From an uncultured Oscillibacter sp. (GTDB taxonomy: Bacteria; Bacillota; Clostridia; Oscillospirales; Oscillospiraceae), in assembly GCF_947654275.1 (NCBI RefSeq), contig NZ_CANTJS010000012.1, positions 1 to 64,000 on the forward strand: a DNA stretch of 64,000 nucleotides, written 5' to 3'. Below are positions 45,001-54,724 of this stretch, in pieces (the stretch's first letter is position 1; every line of letters starts with the position of its first letter). The notes below the pieces were generated by a model. The model was not told where the DNA came from and did no database searches. It saw only the letters and a program-made list of their open reading frames with translations. The translations under genes and the position numbers were made by a program.

Positions 45001-46584
45001 CCCCACCATGACATCTACTCCATCGAGGACCTGGCCCAACTGATATATGATTTGAAAAACGCCAACCGGTTCGCCCGGATCAGTGTCAAACTGGTCAGCG
45101 AGGCGGGAGTAGGCACGATTGCCGCCGGCGTTGCCAAGGCCGGGGCGCAGGTGGTGCTGATCTCCGGCCACGACGGCGGTACCGGAGCGGCCCCCCGCAG
45201 CTCCATTCAGGGGGCGGGCCTGCCCTGGGAGCTGGGGGTGGCGGAGGCCCATCAGACCCTGATACAAAACGACCTCCGCCAGCAGGTGGTGATTGAAGCC
45301 GATGGCAAGCTGATGACAGGCCGGGACGTGGCAATTGCCTGTATGCTGGGGGCGGAGGAATTCGGTTTTGCCACTGCGCCCCTGGTGGCCATGGGCTGCT
45401 GCATGATGCGGGTGTGTAATCTGGACACCTGTCCCGCCGGTATTGCCACCCAGGACCCAGAGCTCCGGAAGCGGTTTTCCGGCAGGCCTGAGTACGTGGA
45501 GAACTTTATGTATTTTGTAGCGCGGGAGCTGCGGGAGTACATGGCCTCCCTGGGCGTACGGACCGTGGACGAGCTGGTGGGCCGGTGCGATTTGCTGCGG
45601 GTTCGGGAAAAACTGATAACTCGCCGGGCGGAGGCCCTGAATCTGGACGCACTGCTGCAAAATCCCTGTGGTGACCATGTGCCCCACTTCGACCCCGCCG
45701 CAGTCTACGACTTTCAGCTGGAGAGGACGGCGGATATGCGGGTGCTGATGGAAAAACTGGGAAAAAGTCTCAGGGACAGGAGGAGCGGGCGTCTGGATAT
45801 CCGGATTTCCTCCACGGACCGGGCTTTCGGCACCCTGTTCGGTTCAGAGATCACCCGAACCTGCGAAAACGGCCTGCCGGAGGACAGCTATGTCATCACC
45901 TGCCGCGGCGGCGGCGGGCAGTCCTTCGGGGCATTTATCCCCAGGGGGCTGACGCTGGACCTGGAGGGGGACTGCAACGACGGATTCGGCAAGGGCCTCT
46001 CCGGCGGCAAGCTGATTCTGCATCCGCCGACGGGGGGGACCGGGTTTAAGCCGGGGGAGAACATCATCGTGGGCAACGTGGCTCTCTATGGAGCCACCGG
46101 CGGCAAGGCCTTCATCAACGGTATGGCCGGAGAGCGCTTCTGCGTCCGCAACTCCGGTGCCTCCGCTGTGGTGGAGGGCGTGGGCGACCATGGCTGCGAG
46201 TACATGACCGGAGGCCGGGCAGTGATCCTGGGGCCCACCGGGAAGAACTTTGCGGCGGGCATGTCCGGAGGCGTGGCCTACGTGCTGGACGAACGGCATG
46301 ATTTGTATCTCCGCCTCAATAAGGAGCAGGTTCAGGCTGCGGAACTGACAGAGGCCCACGATATTGCGGAGCTTCGTGCCCTGATTGAGGAGCATGTAGC
46401 CGCCACCGGTTCCCCCAGAGGGAAGCAAATTCTGGCGGCGTTCCAGTCCTATATTCCCTGCTTCAAGAAGGTCATGCCCAGAGACTATGACCGGATGCTT
46501 CGGGCTATTGCCCAGCAGGAGGAAAAGGGAATGAGCCGGGAGCAGGCGGAGATCGAGGCGTTTTATGCCACCGCGAGAGGATAA
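42061..46584 (+). CDS. gltB: Glutamate synthase large subunit
   Basis: A 1507-residue protein. A short propeptide precedes the nucleophile in 'DACGIGAVVD'. The class II amidotransferase (about 1-400) has 'HSRFSTNTSPSWERAHP' and 'HNGEINTIRGN'. A central domain is followed by the FMN domain ('VSEAGVGTIAAGVAKAGAQVVLISGHDGGTGAAPRSSI') and the Fe-S cysteines 'CCMMRVCNLDTCPAGIATQ', then the C-terminal GXGXG beta-helix. It transfers glutamine amide nitrogen to 2-oxoglutarate. ATG 42061 follows a GGAG site. It is co-transcribed with gltD. Confidence 0.97.
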   Translation: MSFVSPLYSSRFEHDACGIGAVVDIRGRKSHGTVDSALKIVEKLEHRAGKDAAGETGDGVGLLLQVPHRLMVKATGNLGIALGGERDYGVGVFFFPQDRVRRAQAQKMLEIIVDKEGLEFLGWRDVPVHPEVLGEKARSCMPHICHCFVKRPEDCARGLEFDRRLYVVRRVFEQSNVNTYIPSFSSRTIVYKGMFLVEQLRQFYADLTDPDCQSAIALVHSRFSTNTSPSWERAHPNRYILHNGEINTIRGNADRMLAREETVSSPVMDDDMDKILPVVDQNGSDSAMLDNTLEFLMMNGMELPRAVMLCIPEPWAKDKRMDREKRDFYHYYATMMEPWDGPAAIVFSDGDTVGAVLDRNGLRPCRWYLTDDQQLILSSEVGVLDVPPECIVKKSRLQPGRMLLADLREGRLVDDAELKSRYARRQPYGEWLDANLIHLRDLPIPNKRVETHPQELRDRLYKAFGYTYEEVKDAILPMARDGMEPTSAMGVDTPLAVLSERRQPLFNYFKQLFAQVTNPPIDAIREEIVTDTTVYVGPSGNLLEEKASNCTVLQIQNPILTSVDLMKIRHMDRPGFHVETVSLLYYKGSPLANALDRLVVNVDRAYKKGANIIILSDRGVDENHVAIPSLLAVSTLEQHLVRTKKRTAVSMVLESAEPRDVHHFATLLGYGAQAINPYLAQECVEELVERGLLDKESSVAVRDYNEAILHGIVKIASKMGISTIQSYQSAQIFECVGINRATVDRYFTNTVSRVEGVGLEEIGEGVEWNHSQAFDPLGLGFDSTLDSAGIHKLRSGPDKEDHMYNPRTILLLQKAAREGSYEIFKEYSALVDFADKPHTLRGLLDFRVSEDGGIPLEEVEPVESIVRRFKTGAMSYGSISREAHECMAIAMNRIGGKSNSGEGGEARERLSSDRRSAIKQVASGRFGVTSEYLVSADEIQIKMAQGAKPGEGGHLPGKKVYPWIARTRCSTPGVTLISPPPHHDIYSIEDLAQLIYDLKNANRFARISVKLVSEAGVGTIAAGVAKAGAQVVLISGHDGGTGAAPRSSIQGAGLPWELGVAEAHQTLIQNDLRQQVVIEADGKLMTGRDVAIACMLGAEEFGFATAPLVAMGCCMMRVCNLDTCPAGIATQDPELRKRFSGRPEYVENFMYFVARELREYMASLGVRTVDELVGRCDLLRVREKLITRRAEALNLDALLQNPCGDHVPHFDPAAVYDFQLERTADMRVLMEKLGKSLRDRRSGRLDIRISSTDRAFGTLFGSEITRTCENGLPEDSYVITCRGGGGQSFGAFIPRGLTLDLEGDCNDGFGKGLSGGKLILHPPTGGTGFKPGENIIVGNVALYGATGGKAFINGMAGERFCVRNSGASAVVEGVGDHGCEYMTGGRAVILGPTGKNFAAGMSGGVAYVLDERHDLYLRLNKEQVQAAELTEAHDIAELRALIEEHVAATGSPRGKQILAAFQSYIPCFKKVMPRDYDRMLRAIAQQEEKGMSREQAEIEAFYATARG

Positions 46585-46598
46585 GGAGGGGTGACGAT

Positions 46599-47993
46599 AT
46601 GGGAAAGATCACTGGATTTTTGGAATATGACCGGCGGGAGCTGGCGGACCGCCCGCCGCTGGAGCGGGTCCGGGACTGGGAGCCCTTCCGCATCCCCCTG
46701 ACGGCGGAAGCCCGCCGGGAACAGGGAGGGCGGTGTATGAACTGCGGCGTCCCATTCTGCCAATCCGGCATCCGGTGGGAGGGGCGGGACTTTGGCTGTC
46801 CCCTGCATAATTTGATTCCCGAGTGGAACGACATGATCCATGCGGGGAACCCCTCTCATGCCCTGAGCCGCCTGCTGAAAACCAATAATTTCCCGGAGTT
46901 CACCGGGCGGGTCTGTCCCGCGCCCTGCGAGGGGGCGTGCATCTGTGGAATGTACGGCGATGCCGTGACCATCCGGGACAACGAACTGAGCGTCATAGAG
47001 GAGGCCTTTGCCGCCGGGGCGGTGCGGCGCCGCCGTCCGCCTCAGTGGTCGGGAAAGAAGGTGGCGGTGGTGGGTTCCGGCCCGGCGGGCCTGGCGGCGG
47101 CGGACCAGCTGAATCACCGGGGCCACTCTGTCACCGTTGTGGAGCGGGAGGAGCGGCCCGGAGGGCTTTTGACCTACGGCATTCCCAATATGAAGCTGCC
47201 CAAGGACATCGTAAAGCGCAGAATTGACCTGATGACGGACGAGGGGGTCAGCTTTGTCACCGGTGTGGATGCGGCGGACCCCCAGGTGGCCCAGAGGCTG
47301 CTGCGGGACTATGATGCGGTAATCCTCTGCTGCGGCGCGGAGCGGCCCCGCCCCCTTGGATTGGAGACAGAGGGAATCTCTGGCATCTGCTACGGCACGG
47401 AGTTTTTGAAGGCCGCTGTGGAACAGCGGCAGTTTGGTAAAACGCCCGCCGTTCCCACAGCGGAAGGGCGGGACGTGATCATCATCGGTACCGGCGACAC
47501 CGCCTCCGACTGCGTGGCCACGGCCCTGCGGCAGGGATGCCGGTCCATTGCACAGCTGGTGCGCCGTCCGGAGGCAGACTACCTGCAAAACGGTGTTCTG
47601 CCCCGGGACTGTGCCCATGAGGAGGCTGCTGCCCTGTTTGGAGAGGATCCCAGGCGGTTTGGCGTGCAAATTAAGGAGATCCGTGTGGAGAACGGCGCAC
47701 TGACCGCCGTGACCACCACGGAGGGAGACGCTCTGCCCTGCGGGCTCCTGATCGCCGCCACCGGCTTTGCCGGATGCGCGGGCGAAGTGTGCAAGGCCTT
47801 CGGCGTGGCCTGGGAAGAGACGGTCCGGACTTCGGAGGGCGGCTTTGCCACCACCGTGGAGAAGGTCTTTGCCGCCGGGGATATGCGCCGGGGCCAGTCT
47901 CTTGTGGTATGGGCCATCGCGGAGGGGCGGAGTGCCGCCGCGGAGGTGGATGCGTACCTCAATGGCTGCACCAATCTTGTACGGGTGGTATAG
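46599..47993 (+). CDS. gltD: Glutamate synthase small subunit
   Basis: A 464-residue FAD/NAD(P)H oxidoreductase. The N-terminal Fe-S cysteines lie in '[13 protein letters not shown]...[13 protein letters not shown]' and '[15 protein letters not shown]'. The FAD fold is '[28 protein letters not shown]' and the nucleotide fold '[22 protein letters not shown]'. It passes electrons to GltB. It starts 15 bp after gltB with AAGGAGGGG. Confidence 0.96.
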   Translation: MGKITGFLEYDRRELADRPPLERVRDWEPFRIPLTAEARREQGGRCMNCGVPFCQSGIRWEGRDFGCPLHNLIPEWNDMIHAGNPSHALSRLLKTNNFPEFTGRVCPAPCEGACICGMYGDAVTIRDNELSVIEEAFAAGAVRRRRPPQWSGKKVAVVGSGPAGLAAADQLNHRGHSVTVVEREERPGGLLTYGIPNMKLPKDIVKRRIDLMTDEGVSFVTGVDAADPQVAQRLLRDYDAVILCCGAERPRPLGLETEGISGICYGTEFLKAAVEQRQFGKTPAVPTAEGRDVIIIGTGDTASDCVATALRQGCRSIAQLVRRPEADYLQNGVLPRDCAHEEAAALFGEDPRRFGVQIKEIRVENGALTAVTTTEGDALPCGLLIAATGFAGCAGEVCKAFGVAWEETVRTSEGGFATTVEKVFAAGDMRRGQSLVVWAIAEGRSAAAEVDAYLNGCTNLVRVV

Positions 47994-48099
47994 GTTCTGG
48001 AAAGAGAAATGCCCATCGTGGAAAGTTCATGAAAAATTTTTCGCGGCAGCGGAATTTTCCGGTGTTTCGGCCAAGATTTCTGAAACCCCTGAAAAATGA

Positions 48100-48128
48100 T
48101 TGACAGGGTCCCGGCGAGGGCGTATAAT
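48100..48128 (+). promoter_or_regulatory. glnN promoter
   Basis: TTGACA (48100-48105), 17-bp spacer, TATAAT (48123-48128). Confidence 0.85.
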
Positions 48129-48136
48129 GCCCCCAT

Positions 48137-48189
48137 AAAGGCAAAGGCGTCTTTAGGGAGTATTCCCGGAAGGCGCCTTTGCCCTTTTT
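48137..48189 (+). promoter_or_regulatory. glnN leader: hexaloop hairpin overlapping a terminator
   Basis: AAAGGC (48137-48142), loop AAAGGC (48143-48148), GTCTTT (48149-48154) make a six-pair hexaloop hairpin at the transcript's 5' end. The competing terminator pairs GGCAAAGGCG (48140-48149) with CGCCTTTGCC (48174-48183), with an inner GGGA/TTCCC stem, then CTTTTT. Confidence 0.7.
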
Positions 48190-48219
48190 ATGCGATGATC
48201 GCGGAAAGGGTGAACGAAC

Positions 48220-50316
48220 ATGGCAGCACTGCCAGAGTATTTCGGAAGTTTGGTATTTGATGATCGGGTGATGAAAGCGAATCTGTCCGCCGAAGTGTAC
48301 CAGTCTCTTCGCAGGACCATTGATGAGGACGCGAGGCTGGATATTGGCGTGGCCAACGCGGTGGCCTCCGCTATGCGGGATTGGGCGGTGGCCCATGGGG
48401 CAACCCACTTTACCCACTGGTTTCAGCCCCTTACCGGTGTTACCGCCGAGAAGCACGACAGTTTTATCTCACCCGCTCCGGACGGCGGCGTCATCATGGA
48501 GTTCTCCGGCAAAGAGTTGATCCGAGGAGAGCCGGATGCCTCCTCTTTCCCATCCGGCGGACTGCGGGCCACCTTTGAGGCACGGGGCTACACCGCGTGG
48601 GACCCCACCTCCTACGCGTTTATCAAGGACCGGACATTGTGCATTCCCACCGCCTTCTGCGGCTACAATGGTGAGGCGCTGGACAAGAAGACGCCTCTGC
48701 TGCGCTCCATGGAGGCGCTGAACCGACAGGCGCTGCGCATTCTGCGCCTGTTTGGAAACACGGAGGTAAAGCGGGTAAGCACCGCTGCGGGCCCGGAACA
48801 GGAGTATTTCCTGGTGGATGCCAAGCTGTGGGAGCAGCGCCGGGACCTGCGCTTCACCGGACGCACGCTTTTCGGCGCCCGGCCTCCCAAGGGACAGGAG
48901 ATGGATGATCACTACTTTGGCACGATCAAGCCCCGGGTGGCCGCCTACATGGAGGATCTGAATCAGGAGCTTTGGAAGCTGGGCATCCTGGCCAAGACCC
49001 AGCACAACGAGGTGGCTCCGGCTCAGCATGAACTGGCCCTCATCTACTCCACCACGAATGTTTCCACAGACCACAACCAGCTGACTATGGAGATCATGCA
49101 GAAAGTAGCCGCCCGCCACGGCCTGGTCTGTCTGCTCCACGAGAAACCCTTTGAGGGCGTGAACGGCTCCGGCAAGCACAACAACTGGTCGTTGTCCACT
49201 GACGCCGGCGTCAATCTCCTCTCTCCCGGAGAGACGCCCTATGAAAACGCCCAGTTCCTGCTGTTTTTGTGCGCCGTTATCCAGGCGGTGGATGACTTTC
49301 AGGACCTTCTGCGCATCTCAGTGGCTACCGCCGGAAATGACCACAGACTGGGAGCCAACGAGGCTCCGCCCGCCGTGGTGTCCATGTTCCTGGGCGAGGA
49401 GCTGACGGCCATTCTGGACGCAATCGAGCATGACGCGCCCTACACCGGCGTGAAGGCGGGGAAGGTGAAGCTGGGAGCGGACGTTCTGCCCCGGTTCCGC
49501 CGGGATACCACTGACCGCAACCGAACCTCGCCCTTTGCCTTTACGGGAAATAAGTTTGAATTCCGCATGGTGGGTTCCTCGGACTCCATCGCCTGTGCCA
49601 ACATTATGCTCAATGCCGCCATGGCCGAGAGCCTGAAGCGCTTTGCCGATCAGCTGGAGGGAACAGGGGACTTTGAATCCGCCCTGCAGGGCCTGATCCG
49701 TGATACCATTCGTGACCACAAGCGGATTATCTTCAACGGCAACGGCTACGATGCCGCCTGGATCGAGACGGCTGTCGGTCAGAGGGGGCTGATGAACTAC
49801 CCCAGTACGCCGGACTGCGTTCCCCATCTGCTGGACCAGAAGAACGTGGATATGCTCACCTCCCACGGCGTGTATACCAAGGCGGAACTGGTTTCCCGCT
49901 GCGAGGTCACGCTGGACAACTACTGTAAGACCATTTTCATTGAGGCCAGGACCATGGCGGACATGGCCCGTACCGAGATCCTTCCCGCCATACAGGCATT
50001 TGCTGCCGACACCGCAAGGGCAGCGGCCGGCAAAAAGGCGCTGAGTCCCAGCTGTGCCTGTGCGTATGAGATGGCGTTGGTAGAGAAGCTGTCCGGTCTC
50101 ACAGATCAGATTGACACCGGGACAGCGGAGCTGGAGCGGCTGGTGGAGGAACTGGCAGGAGCCGGCGATATAAGGACGGAGTCCGAGCGCATCCGGGACC
50201 GGGTGCTGCCGCAGATGGAACGGCTGCGCCGGGCTTGCGATGAGGCAGAGACCGTCACCGCAAAGAAGTACTGGCCATTTCCCAACTATGGCGACCTGCT
50301 GTTTAGTGTGAGATAA
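48220..50316 (+). CDS. glnN: Glutamine synthetase type III
   Basis: A 698-residue GSIII with '[22 protein letters not shown]', '[10 protein letters not shown]', '[29 protein letters not shown]', '[11 protein letters not shown]', '[14 protein letters not shown]' and the long C-terminal extension of this class. Start 48220 has GAAAGGG upstream and matches the family N terminus. Having both GSI and GSIII under similar leaders suggests use under different nitrogen conditions. Confidence 0.96.
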   Translation: MAALPEYFGSLVFDDRVMKANLSAEVYQSLRRTIDEDARLDIGVANAVASAMRDWAVAHGATHFTHWFQPLTGVTAEKHDSFISPAPDGGVIMEFSGKELIRGEPDASSFPSGGLRATFEARGYTAWDPTSYAFIKDRTLCIPTAFCGYNGEALDKKTPLLRSMEALNRQALRILRLFGNTEVKRVSTAAGPEQEYFLVDAKLWEQRRDLRFTGRTLFGARPPKGQEMDDHYFGTIKPRVAAYMEDLNQELWKLGILAKTQHNEVAPAQHELALIYSTTNVSTDHNQLTMEIMQKVAARHGLVCLLHEKPFEGVNGSGKHNNWSLSTDAGVNLLSPGETPYENAQFLLFLCAVIQAVDDFQDLLRISVATAGNDHRLGANEAPPAVVSMFLGEELTAILDAIEHDAPYTGVKAGKVKLGADVLPRFRRDTTDRNRTSPFAFTGNKFEFRMVGSSDSIACANIMLNAAMAESLKRFADQLEGTGDFESALQGLIRDTIRDHKRIIFNGNGYDAAWIETAVGQRGLMNYPSTPDCVPHLLDQKNVDMLTSHGVYTKAELVSRCEVTLDNYCKTIFIEARTMADMARTEILPAIQAFAADTARAAAGKKALSPSCACAYEMALVEKLSGLTDQIDTGTAELERLVEELAGAGDIRTESERIRDRVLPQMERLRRACDEAETVTAKKYWPFPNYGDLLFSVR

Positions 50317-50417
50317 CAGGGGGAACGGGACCGGGCGGCAATATCCTCTGAAGAGCAGGAAGCTGTTTGGGAAATGGGGAACAGCAGTTTCCAAATAACT
50401 AAAAAAACTGCAAAAAG

Positions 50418-50455
50418 CCGCGGAGTTCTGTCGACTGACAGGACTCCGCGGTTTT
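50418..50455 (+). terminator. Terminator of glnN
   Basis: CCGCGGAGT (50418-50426) pairs with ACTCCGCGG (50443-50451), with an inner CTGTC/GACAG (50428-50432/50437-50441) and TTTTA after it. Confidence 0.8.
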
Positions 50456-50597
50456 ACATGGAACACAAAGATGACGGCCGTCATTTTTCTGGACACGTGG
50501 CCAATGATGTTCATATAGCGCAGTCCCTCCGCCGATTTCTTTTCGTAATGGGAGGTACCGCAATGTCATCAGAGGAAAAGGCCTTCAGGTAGAAGGA

Positions 50598-51509
50598 CTA
50601 CCAAAATCGTTTCTTCTTCATAATCCACAAGCAGAGGAACACGATCAGCGCACTGCCAATGATGACCGCTGGATATCCATATTTCCATGTCAGCTCCGGC
50701 ATTCCGGTAAAATTCATCCCGTACCACCCGGCTACCAGGGACAGGGGAAGGAAAATCGTAGTCACGATGGTAAGAACCTTCATAATCCGGTTCTGGCGGA
50801 TGTCTATTTCCGCCTGGAACAGCTCCCGCAGCTGCAGGCCGTATTCCCGGAGCAGCTGTGCCTCGCTGTTCAGACGCCCGATCCGCTTCTCCGCCATGTG
50901 GAACATACGAAGTTCTCTTTCGCCGAAGTACCCGTTTTCATTTTCCTGAAACTCACAGACCATATCGTCCAGCTGGGTGTAGTACCGCATCCAGCCGGCA
51001 ATCTCCTTGCGCAGCGCCGTCATCCTGGGGTTAAACCCCTCCATCCCGCCGGACAGGACCTGATCCTCCAGCTGCTCCAGACGGTCTCCAATGCCTTGGA
51101 GGTGGTGCAAATCCTTGGCGATCAGCAATTCTATAAATTCATAAAAAAATCCGCCGATACCGTTTTCCAGGTGTGCGTTCTCTTTCCGGAGGCGCTGCAC
51201 GGCGGAGCGGGCCGTCCCGGTATCGTCGCACAGTACCACCCATCCGGGAGTCAGAAGATAGCCGAACGCGATGGGAACGCCGTCCCGTGTGCGCCTGGGG
51301 GTCACAATCGTTCCGCACAGGCAGTTGTGCCGGGCTTCCGCTTTGCATACACGGGCATCCCGCGCAGAGGGCGTGTGGCAAAGGACACGCTCCAGGCCGG
51401 GGATGGAGACGCCCCGCTCCAGTTCCTCCGACGTCAGCAGAACAAGGACATCCCCGTCCATTTTCTTCTCCAGCGGAGCCAAAGCCGCGCTGATATTGTA
51501 CCGATACAT
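50598..51509 (-). CDS. corA: CorA-family divalent cation transporter
   Basis: A 303-residue protein with a long soluble N-terminal domain, a coiled-coil stalk (about 150-235) and two C-terminal membrane spans. The signature after the first span is 'YGMNFTGMPELTWKYGYP', the GMN motif of the CorA/MIT family that imports Mg2+ (or Co2+/Ni2+). ATG 51509 is chosen over 51599 because GGGAGG precedes it. It is a single gene between glnN and asnB on the opposite strand to glnN. Confidence 0.9.
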   Translation of the reverse strand: MYRYNISAALAPLEKKMDGDVLVLLTSEELERGVSIPGLERVLCHTPSARDARVCKAEARHNCLCGTIVTPRRTRDGVPIAFGYLLTPGWVVLCDDTGTARSAVQRLRKENAHLENGIGGFFYEFIELLIAKDLHHLQGIGDRLEQLEDQVLSGGMEGFNPRMTALRKEIAGWMRYYTQLDDMVCEFQENENGYFGERELRMFHMAEKRIGRLNSEAQLLREYGLQLRELFQAEIDIRQNRIMKVLTIVTTIFLPLSLVAGWYGMNFTGMPELTWKYGYPAVIIGSALIVFLCLWIMKKKRFW

Positions 51510-51727
51510 AAGATTGCCTCCCGCATCATGATACTGCCATTGTATCGCGTCCATCTGAAATGGTACACTAAAATATAAAATCGCATATTGTGTGAACAAA
51601 TATTTGGTATTTTGTAAACGTCAGCACTCTTCTATTGGCAGTACTAATTTGACAGAGTACAACAAAGCTGTTCAAAAGAGGAACGCCAAAAAGGCCTCCT
51701 CAACAGGGCATTTTCATGAGATGTAAG

Positions 51728-51770
51728 AAAGGCGCCCCGGAATCCCCCGATTCCGGGGCGCCTTTTTGTC
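51728..51770. terminator. Terminator behind asnB
   Basis: A 17-bp perfect stem (51728-51744 with 51749-51765), loop CCCC, and T run on the plus strand. The minus strand also ends in TTTCTT. Confidence 0.8.
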
Positions 51771-51801
51771 AACGTGACCGGTTCCGAGTTTGGATTCCCG
51801 C

Positions 51802-53631
51802 TTACAGCAGCTGGACCTGATAGGCTCGCAGCCAGTGATCCATCTGCAAAAAGTAAGCGATCGTCTGAGGCCGGCTCATCAGCTGGCCATACCAGGGCCA
51901 GGGACTCTCGTAAGTCAAAAGATTCTCCAGCGCCTCCCGGCGGACCACGGCGAAAAGAGGCGAATTTCCGTCATCCAGCAGCCGGTGCAGCCTCTGGGCG
52001 ACTGTCTCCAGATAGATGGGGTGAACGGTCTTGGGATAGGGACTTTTTTTCCGATGGAGCACGGATTTTGGCAGCCAGTCCGCCGCCGCGGACCGGAGCA
52101 GACCCTTCTCCTGTCCCCCAAGCTCCCGAAGCGCGGGCGGCACATTGTACAAATACTCCACAATCTGCCAGTCGCAAAACGGCACACGGACTTCCAGCGC
52201 GCTCCACATGCTCATGCGGTCTTTCCGGTCCAGAAGCGTTTGCATAAACCAGTCCATATTCAGCCGTGTGAGCCGACGGACCCGCTTCTGCTCCGGCGTA
52301 TCGTCGTCCAGGCAGTCCGTCTCCGCCAGCGTCTTCTGCCAGCGCTGTCGGACAAACTCATCGGCGTCCAATCCCTGGGCGTACTCCGGCGTCAGGAAAG
52401 ACGCCCGCCAAGCCGTGGACTGCGCCCAGGGGAATCCGTTCTCCGCCCGGACCGCCGGGTCCCGGAACCAGGGATAGCCTCCGAAAATCTCGTCGGCGCA
52501 CTCTCCGGAGAGGGCCACCGTCACATCCCCGCGCACCTCCCGGCAGAACAGCAGCAGCGACGAATCCACGTCCGCCATTCCCGGAAGGTCCCGGGCCTCC
52601 GCGGCGTCATCCAAGGCCGCGGCCACCTGGACGGGATCTAACACCACATTGGTATGCAGAGTATCCAAACAGTCCGCCATCGCTTCGATATAGGGCCCGT
52701 CGGCGGAGGGCTGAAATTTTCCGGCGGTGAAATAGCGGTCATTCTCCCGGTAATCCACCGAGAAGGTCCTCAGCCGTTCCCCATGCTCTCCCAGGGCCTC
52801 CGCCGCCACGGCGGAAATGACACTGGAATCCAATCCGCCGGAGAGGAAGGTCCCAATAGGCACATCACTGACCAACTGCCTCCGGATGGCGTCCTGGACC
52901 AGGTCCCGAACATGGGCCACGGTGTCCGCCTCGTTTTCCAGATGGGGCCGGGCGGTGAGGCTCCAGTATTTCCACGGCCGCAGGCCCTCCCGGTCAAAGA
53001 CGCCGCACTGTCCCGGCAGCAGTTCCCGTACATTCCGGAAAACCCCCTGCCCCGGCGTCCGGCCCGGGCCGATCAGAAGCAGCTCCGCCGCGCCCTCCGC
53101 ATCCACCTCCGGCGGAATATCCGGGTGCCGCAGAATTGCTTTGATCTCCGAGGCGAATACCAAGGTTCCATCCGCCGTCACCGAGTAAAAAAGAGGCTTT
53201 ACCCCCATCCGATCCCGGGCCAGAAACAGCGTTTCCCCATCCCAGACCGCAAAGGCGAAAATGCCGTTCAGGCGGTCTACACACGCGGGCCCCCACTCCA
53301 TGCAGGCTTTCAGCAGCATCTCCGTATCCGAGTGACCGTCAAACTCCCAGCCCGCTTCCGTCAACTCCCGGCGCAGCTCCGGCGTGTTGTACAGCTCTCC
53401 GTTGTAAACCAGGGTGCAGGTCTGGCCGTTTCGGCGGGCGGTCATGGGCTGACGGCCATTTTCCGGGTCCACCACGCACAGTCGGACATGGGCCAGGGCC
53501 GCCCGCGGGCTCAGGTAGATCCCGTCTTCATCCGGCCCCCGCCTGCGTAAGACGGACTGCATTTCCAGCAGCGTTTTCTCCCGCTCCCGCAGGTCCTGCT
53601 CAAAGTCAATCATTCCGGCGATTCCGCACAT
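51802..53631 (-). CDS. asnB: Asparagine synthetase (glutamine-hydrolysing)
   Basis: A 609-residue enzyme. Cys2 ('MCGIAGMIDF') is the glutaminase nucleophile; 'RRRGPDEDGIY' and 'LVYNGELYN' follow. The synthetase domain has the PP-loop 'FLSGGLDSSVISA' and 'ALSGECADEIFGGYPWF'. It makes asparagine from aspartate, glutamine and ATP. AGGAGGG precedes the ATG. Its leader carries the clearest hexaloop/terminator pair of the window, which ties it to the nitrogen regulon although it reads in the opposite direction. Confidence 0.96.
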   Translation of the reverse strand: MCGIAGMIDFEQDLREREKTLLEMQSVLRRRGPDEDGIYLSPRAALAHVRLCVVDPENGRQPMTARRNGQTCTLVYNGELYNTPELRRELTEAGWEFDGHSDTEMLLKACMEWGPACVDRLNGIFAFAVWDGETLFLARDRMGVKPLFYSVTADGTLVFASEIKAILRHPDIPPEVDAEGAAELLLIGPGRTPGQGVFRNVRELLPGQCGVFDREGLRPWKYWSLTARPHLENEADTVAHVRDLVQDAIRRQLVSDVPIGTFLSGGLDSSVISAVAAEALGEHGERLRTFSVDYRENDRYFTAGKFQPSADGPYIEAMADCLDTLHTNVVLDPVQVAAALDDAAEARDLPGMADVDSSLLLFCREVRGDVTVALSGECADEIFGGYPWFRDPAVRAENGFPWAQSTAWRASFLTPEYAQGLDADEFVRQRWQKTLAETDCLDDDTPEQKRVRRLTRLNMDWFMQTLLDRKDRMSMWSALEVRVPFCDWQIVEYLYNVPPALRELGGQEKGLLRSAAADWLPKSVLHRKKSPYPKTVHPIYLETVAQRLHRLLDDGNSPLFAVVRREALENLLTYESPWPWYGQLMSRPQTIAYFLQMDHWLRAYQVQLL

Positions 53632-53644
53632 ATGTTGTCCCTCC

Positions 53645-53687
53645 TAAAAAACGGGAGCTCGCGAACCATCGCGAGCCCCCTTGCTCG
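53645..53687 (-). promoter_or_regulatory. asnB leader: hexaloop hairpin overlapping a terminator
   Basis: On the minus strand CGAGC-AAGGGG-GCTCG (53687-53672) is a perfect five-pair hairpin with an A1/G4 hexaloop. The competing terminator pairs GCTCGCGA (53676-53669) plus GGG with TCGCGAGC (53664-53657) plus CCC and runs into TTTTTT (53651-53645). The two share GGGGGCTCG and exclude each other. Confidence 0.75.
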
Positions 53688-53811
53688 GTACAATCTATGC
53701 GCAGAGGCGGCAAAACGTTCCTGACGCCGCTGCGTGGTCCTGTACATGTTGAAAACCTTTGCAATGGGAACTTCGGCACGATACCGCATATGTGAATCAT
53801 GATTAAGGAAG

Positions 53812-53862
53812 CAGAGATAGAGTTAAGAGGCCATGTCTTCAAACTCTATCTCTGTTTTATTA
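53812..53862 (+). terminator. 13-bp hairpin between asnB and the AmmeMemoRadiSam cluster
   Basis: CAGAGATAGAGTT pairs with AACTCTATCTCTG across a 15-19-nt loop, with TTTTATT after it on the plus strand. It may insulate asnB from the cluster upstream. Confidence 0.55.
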
Positions 53863-53902
53863 CATCATATTTTTGAATAGATGGGGTACAATCCTGATTT
53901 CA

Positions 53903-54724
53903 TCAGCAATTCCCCGTATAGACAAAAGGCAGGTACTCCCTCGCCACATCGGCCAGCCCGCACACCCGCTCCACCGGTGTGGGCGGCTTGTCCGCCATCC
54001 GGTACCGTGGAAAGAACCGGGATAGATGCAGAGGAATATTACAATCCACCGACGCCAGCCACTGGGCCAGGTTCCTGATTTCCTTCTCGCTGTCGTTTTT
54101 GCCGGGAATCAGGAGGGTGGTCACCTCCACATGGCACTGCTCCGCAGCCAGGACGATGGAGCGCTTCACCGTCTCCAGATCACCACCCAGCTTCCGGTAC
54201 CACTCGGGAGTAAAGCCTTTCAGGTCGATGTTCGCGGCGTCGATCAGCGGGAGCAGTTCCCGCCAGGGGGCCTCCTCAAGGGTGCAGTTGGTCACCAGCA
54301 CGTTAATCATACCCTGCTCATGGATCAGGGCGGAGCAGTCCCGGATGTACTTATAGCCGATCAACGGCTCATTGTAGGTGTAGGCCACCCCGATATTGCC
54401 GTAGGGCCGCAGCTCCAGCGCCTTGTCGGCCAGCGCCTCCAGGGACAGCTCCACTATCCCAAGTTCTCCGTCCCCACACATAGAAATCTCATGGTTCTGG
54501 CAGAAGGGGCAGCGCAGGTTGCACTCGAAGCTGCCCACGGACAAGATCAGAGCGCCGGGATGGAACCGCCGTAGGGGTTTCTTCTCAATGTGGTCCAGGG
54601 CCAGGCTGGTCAGCTTTCCGTAGTTCAGAGGGACAATAGCCCCATCCCGACAGGCCCCGGCCCGGCAGAAGCCGGTCTGTCCCTTGGACAGGCCACAGTG
54701 ATGGAAACACAGTTCACAAATCAT
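53903..54724 (-). CDS. amrS: AmmeMemoRadiSam system radical SAM enzyme
   Basis: A 273-residue protein. An N-terminal Cys cluster ('CELCFHHCGLSKGQTGFCRAGAC') precedes the radical-SAM CxxxCxxC in 'FECNLRCPFCQNHEIS' (about residues 69-76). Then come 'GVAYTYNEPLIGYKYI', 'VTNCTLEEAPWRELLPLIDAANIDLKGFTPEWY' and 'SRFFPRYRM'. The three AmmeMemoRadiSam families travel together across bacteria and archaea with no settled function. The ATG overlaps the AMMECR1 stop by four bases. A second copy lies at 63223. Confidence 0.93.
   Translation of the reverse strand: MICELCFHHCGLSKGQTGFCRAGACRDGAIVPLNYGKLTSLALDHIEKKPLRRFHPGALILSVGSFECNLRCPFCQNHEISMCGDGELGIVELSLEALADKALELRPYGNIGVAYTYNEPLIGYKYIRDCSALIHEQGMINVLVTNCTLEEAPWRELLPLIDAANIDLKGFTPEWYRKLGGDLETVKRSIVLAAEQCHVEVTTLLIPGKNDSEKEIRNLAQWLASVDCNIPLHLSRFFPRYRMADKPPTPVERVCGLADVAREYLPFVYTGNC

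Noticed and set aside
51728-51770. GGCGCC-rich palindrome behind asnB as a seventh leader of the nitrogen set
   Set aside because: It has no hexaloop hairpin and no promoter before it, and lies at a gene's 3' end, so it is an ordinary terminator.
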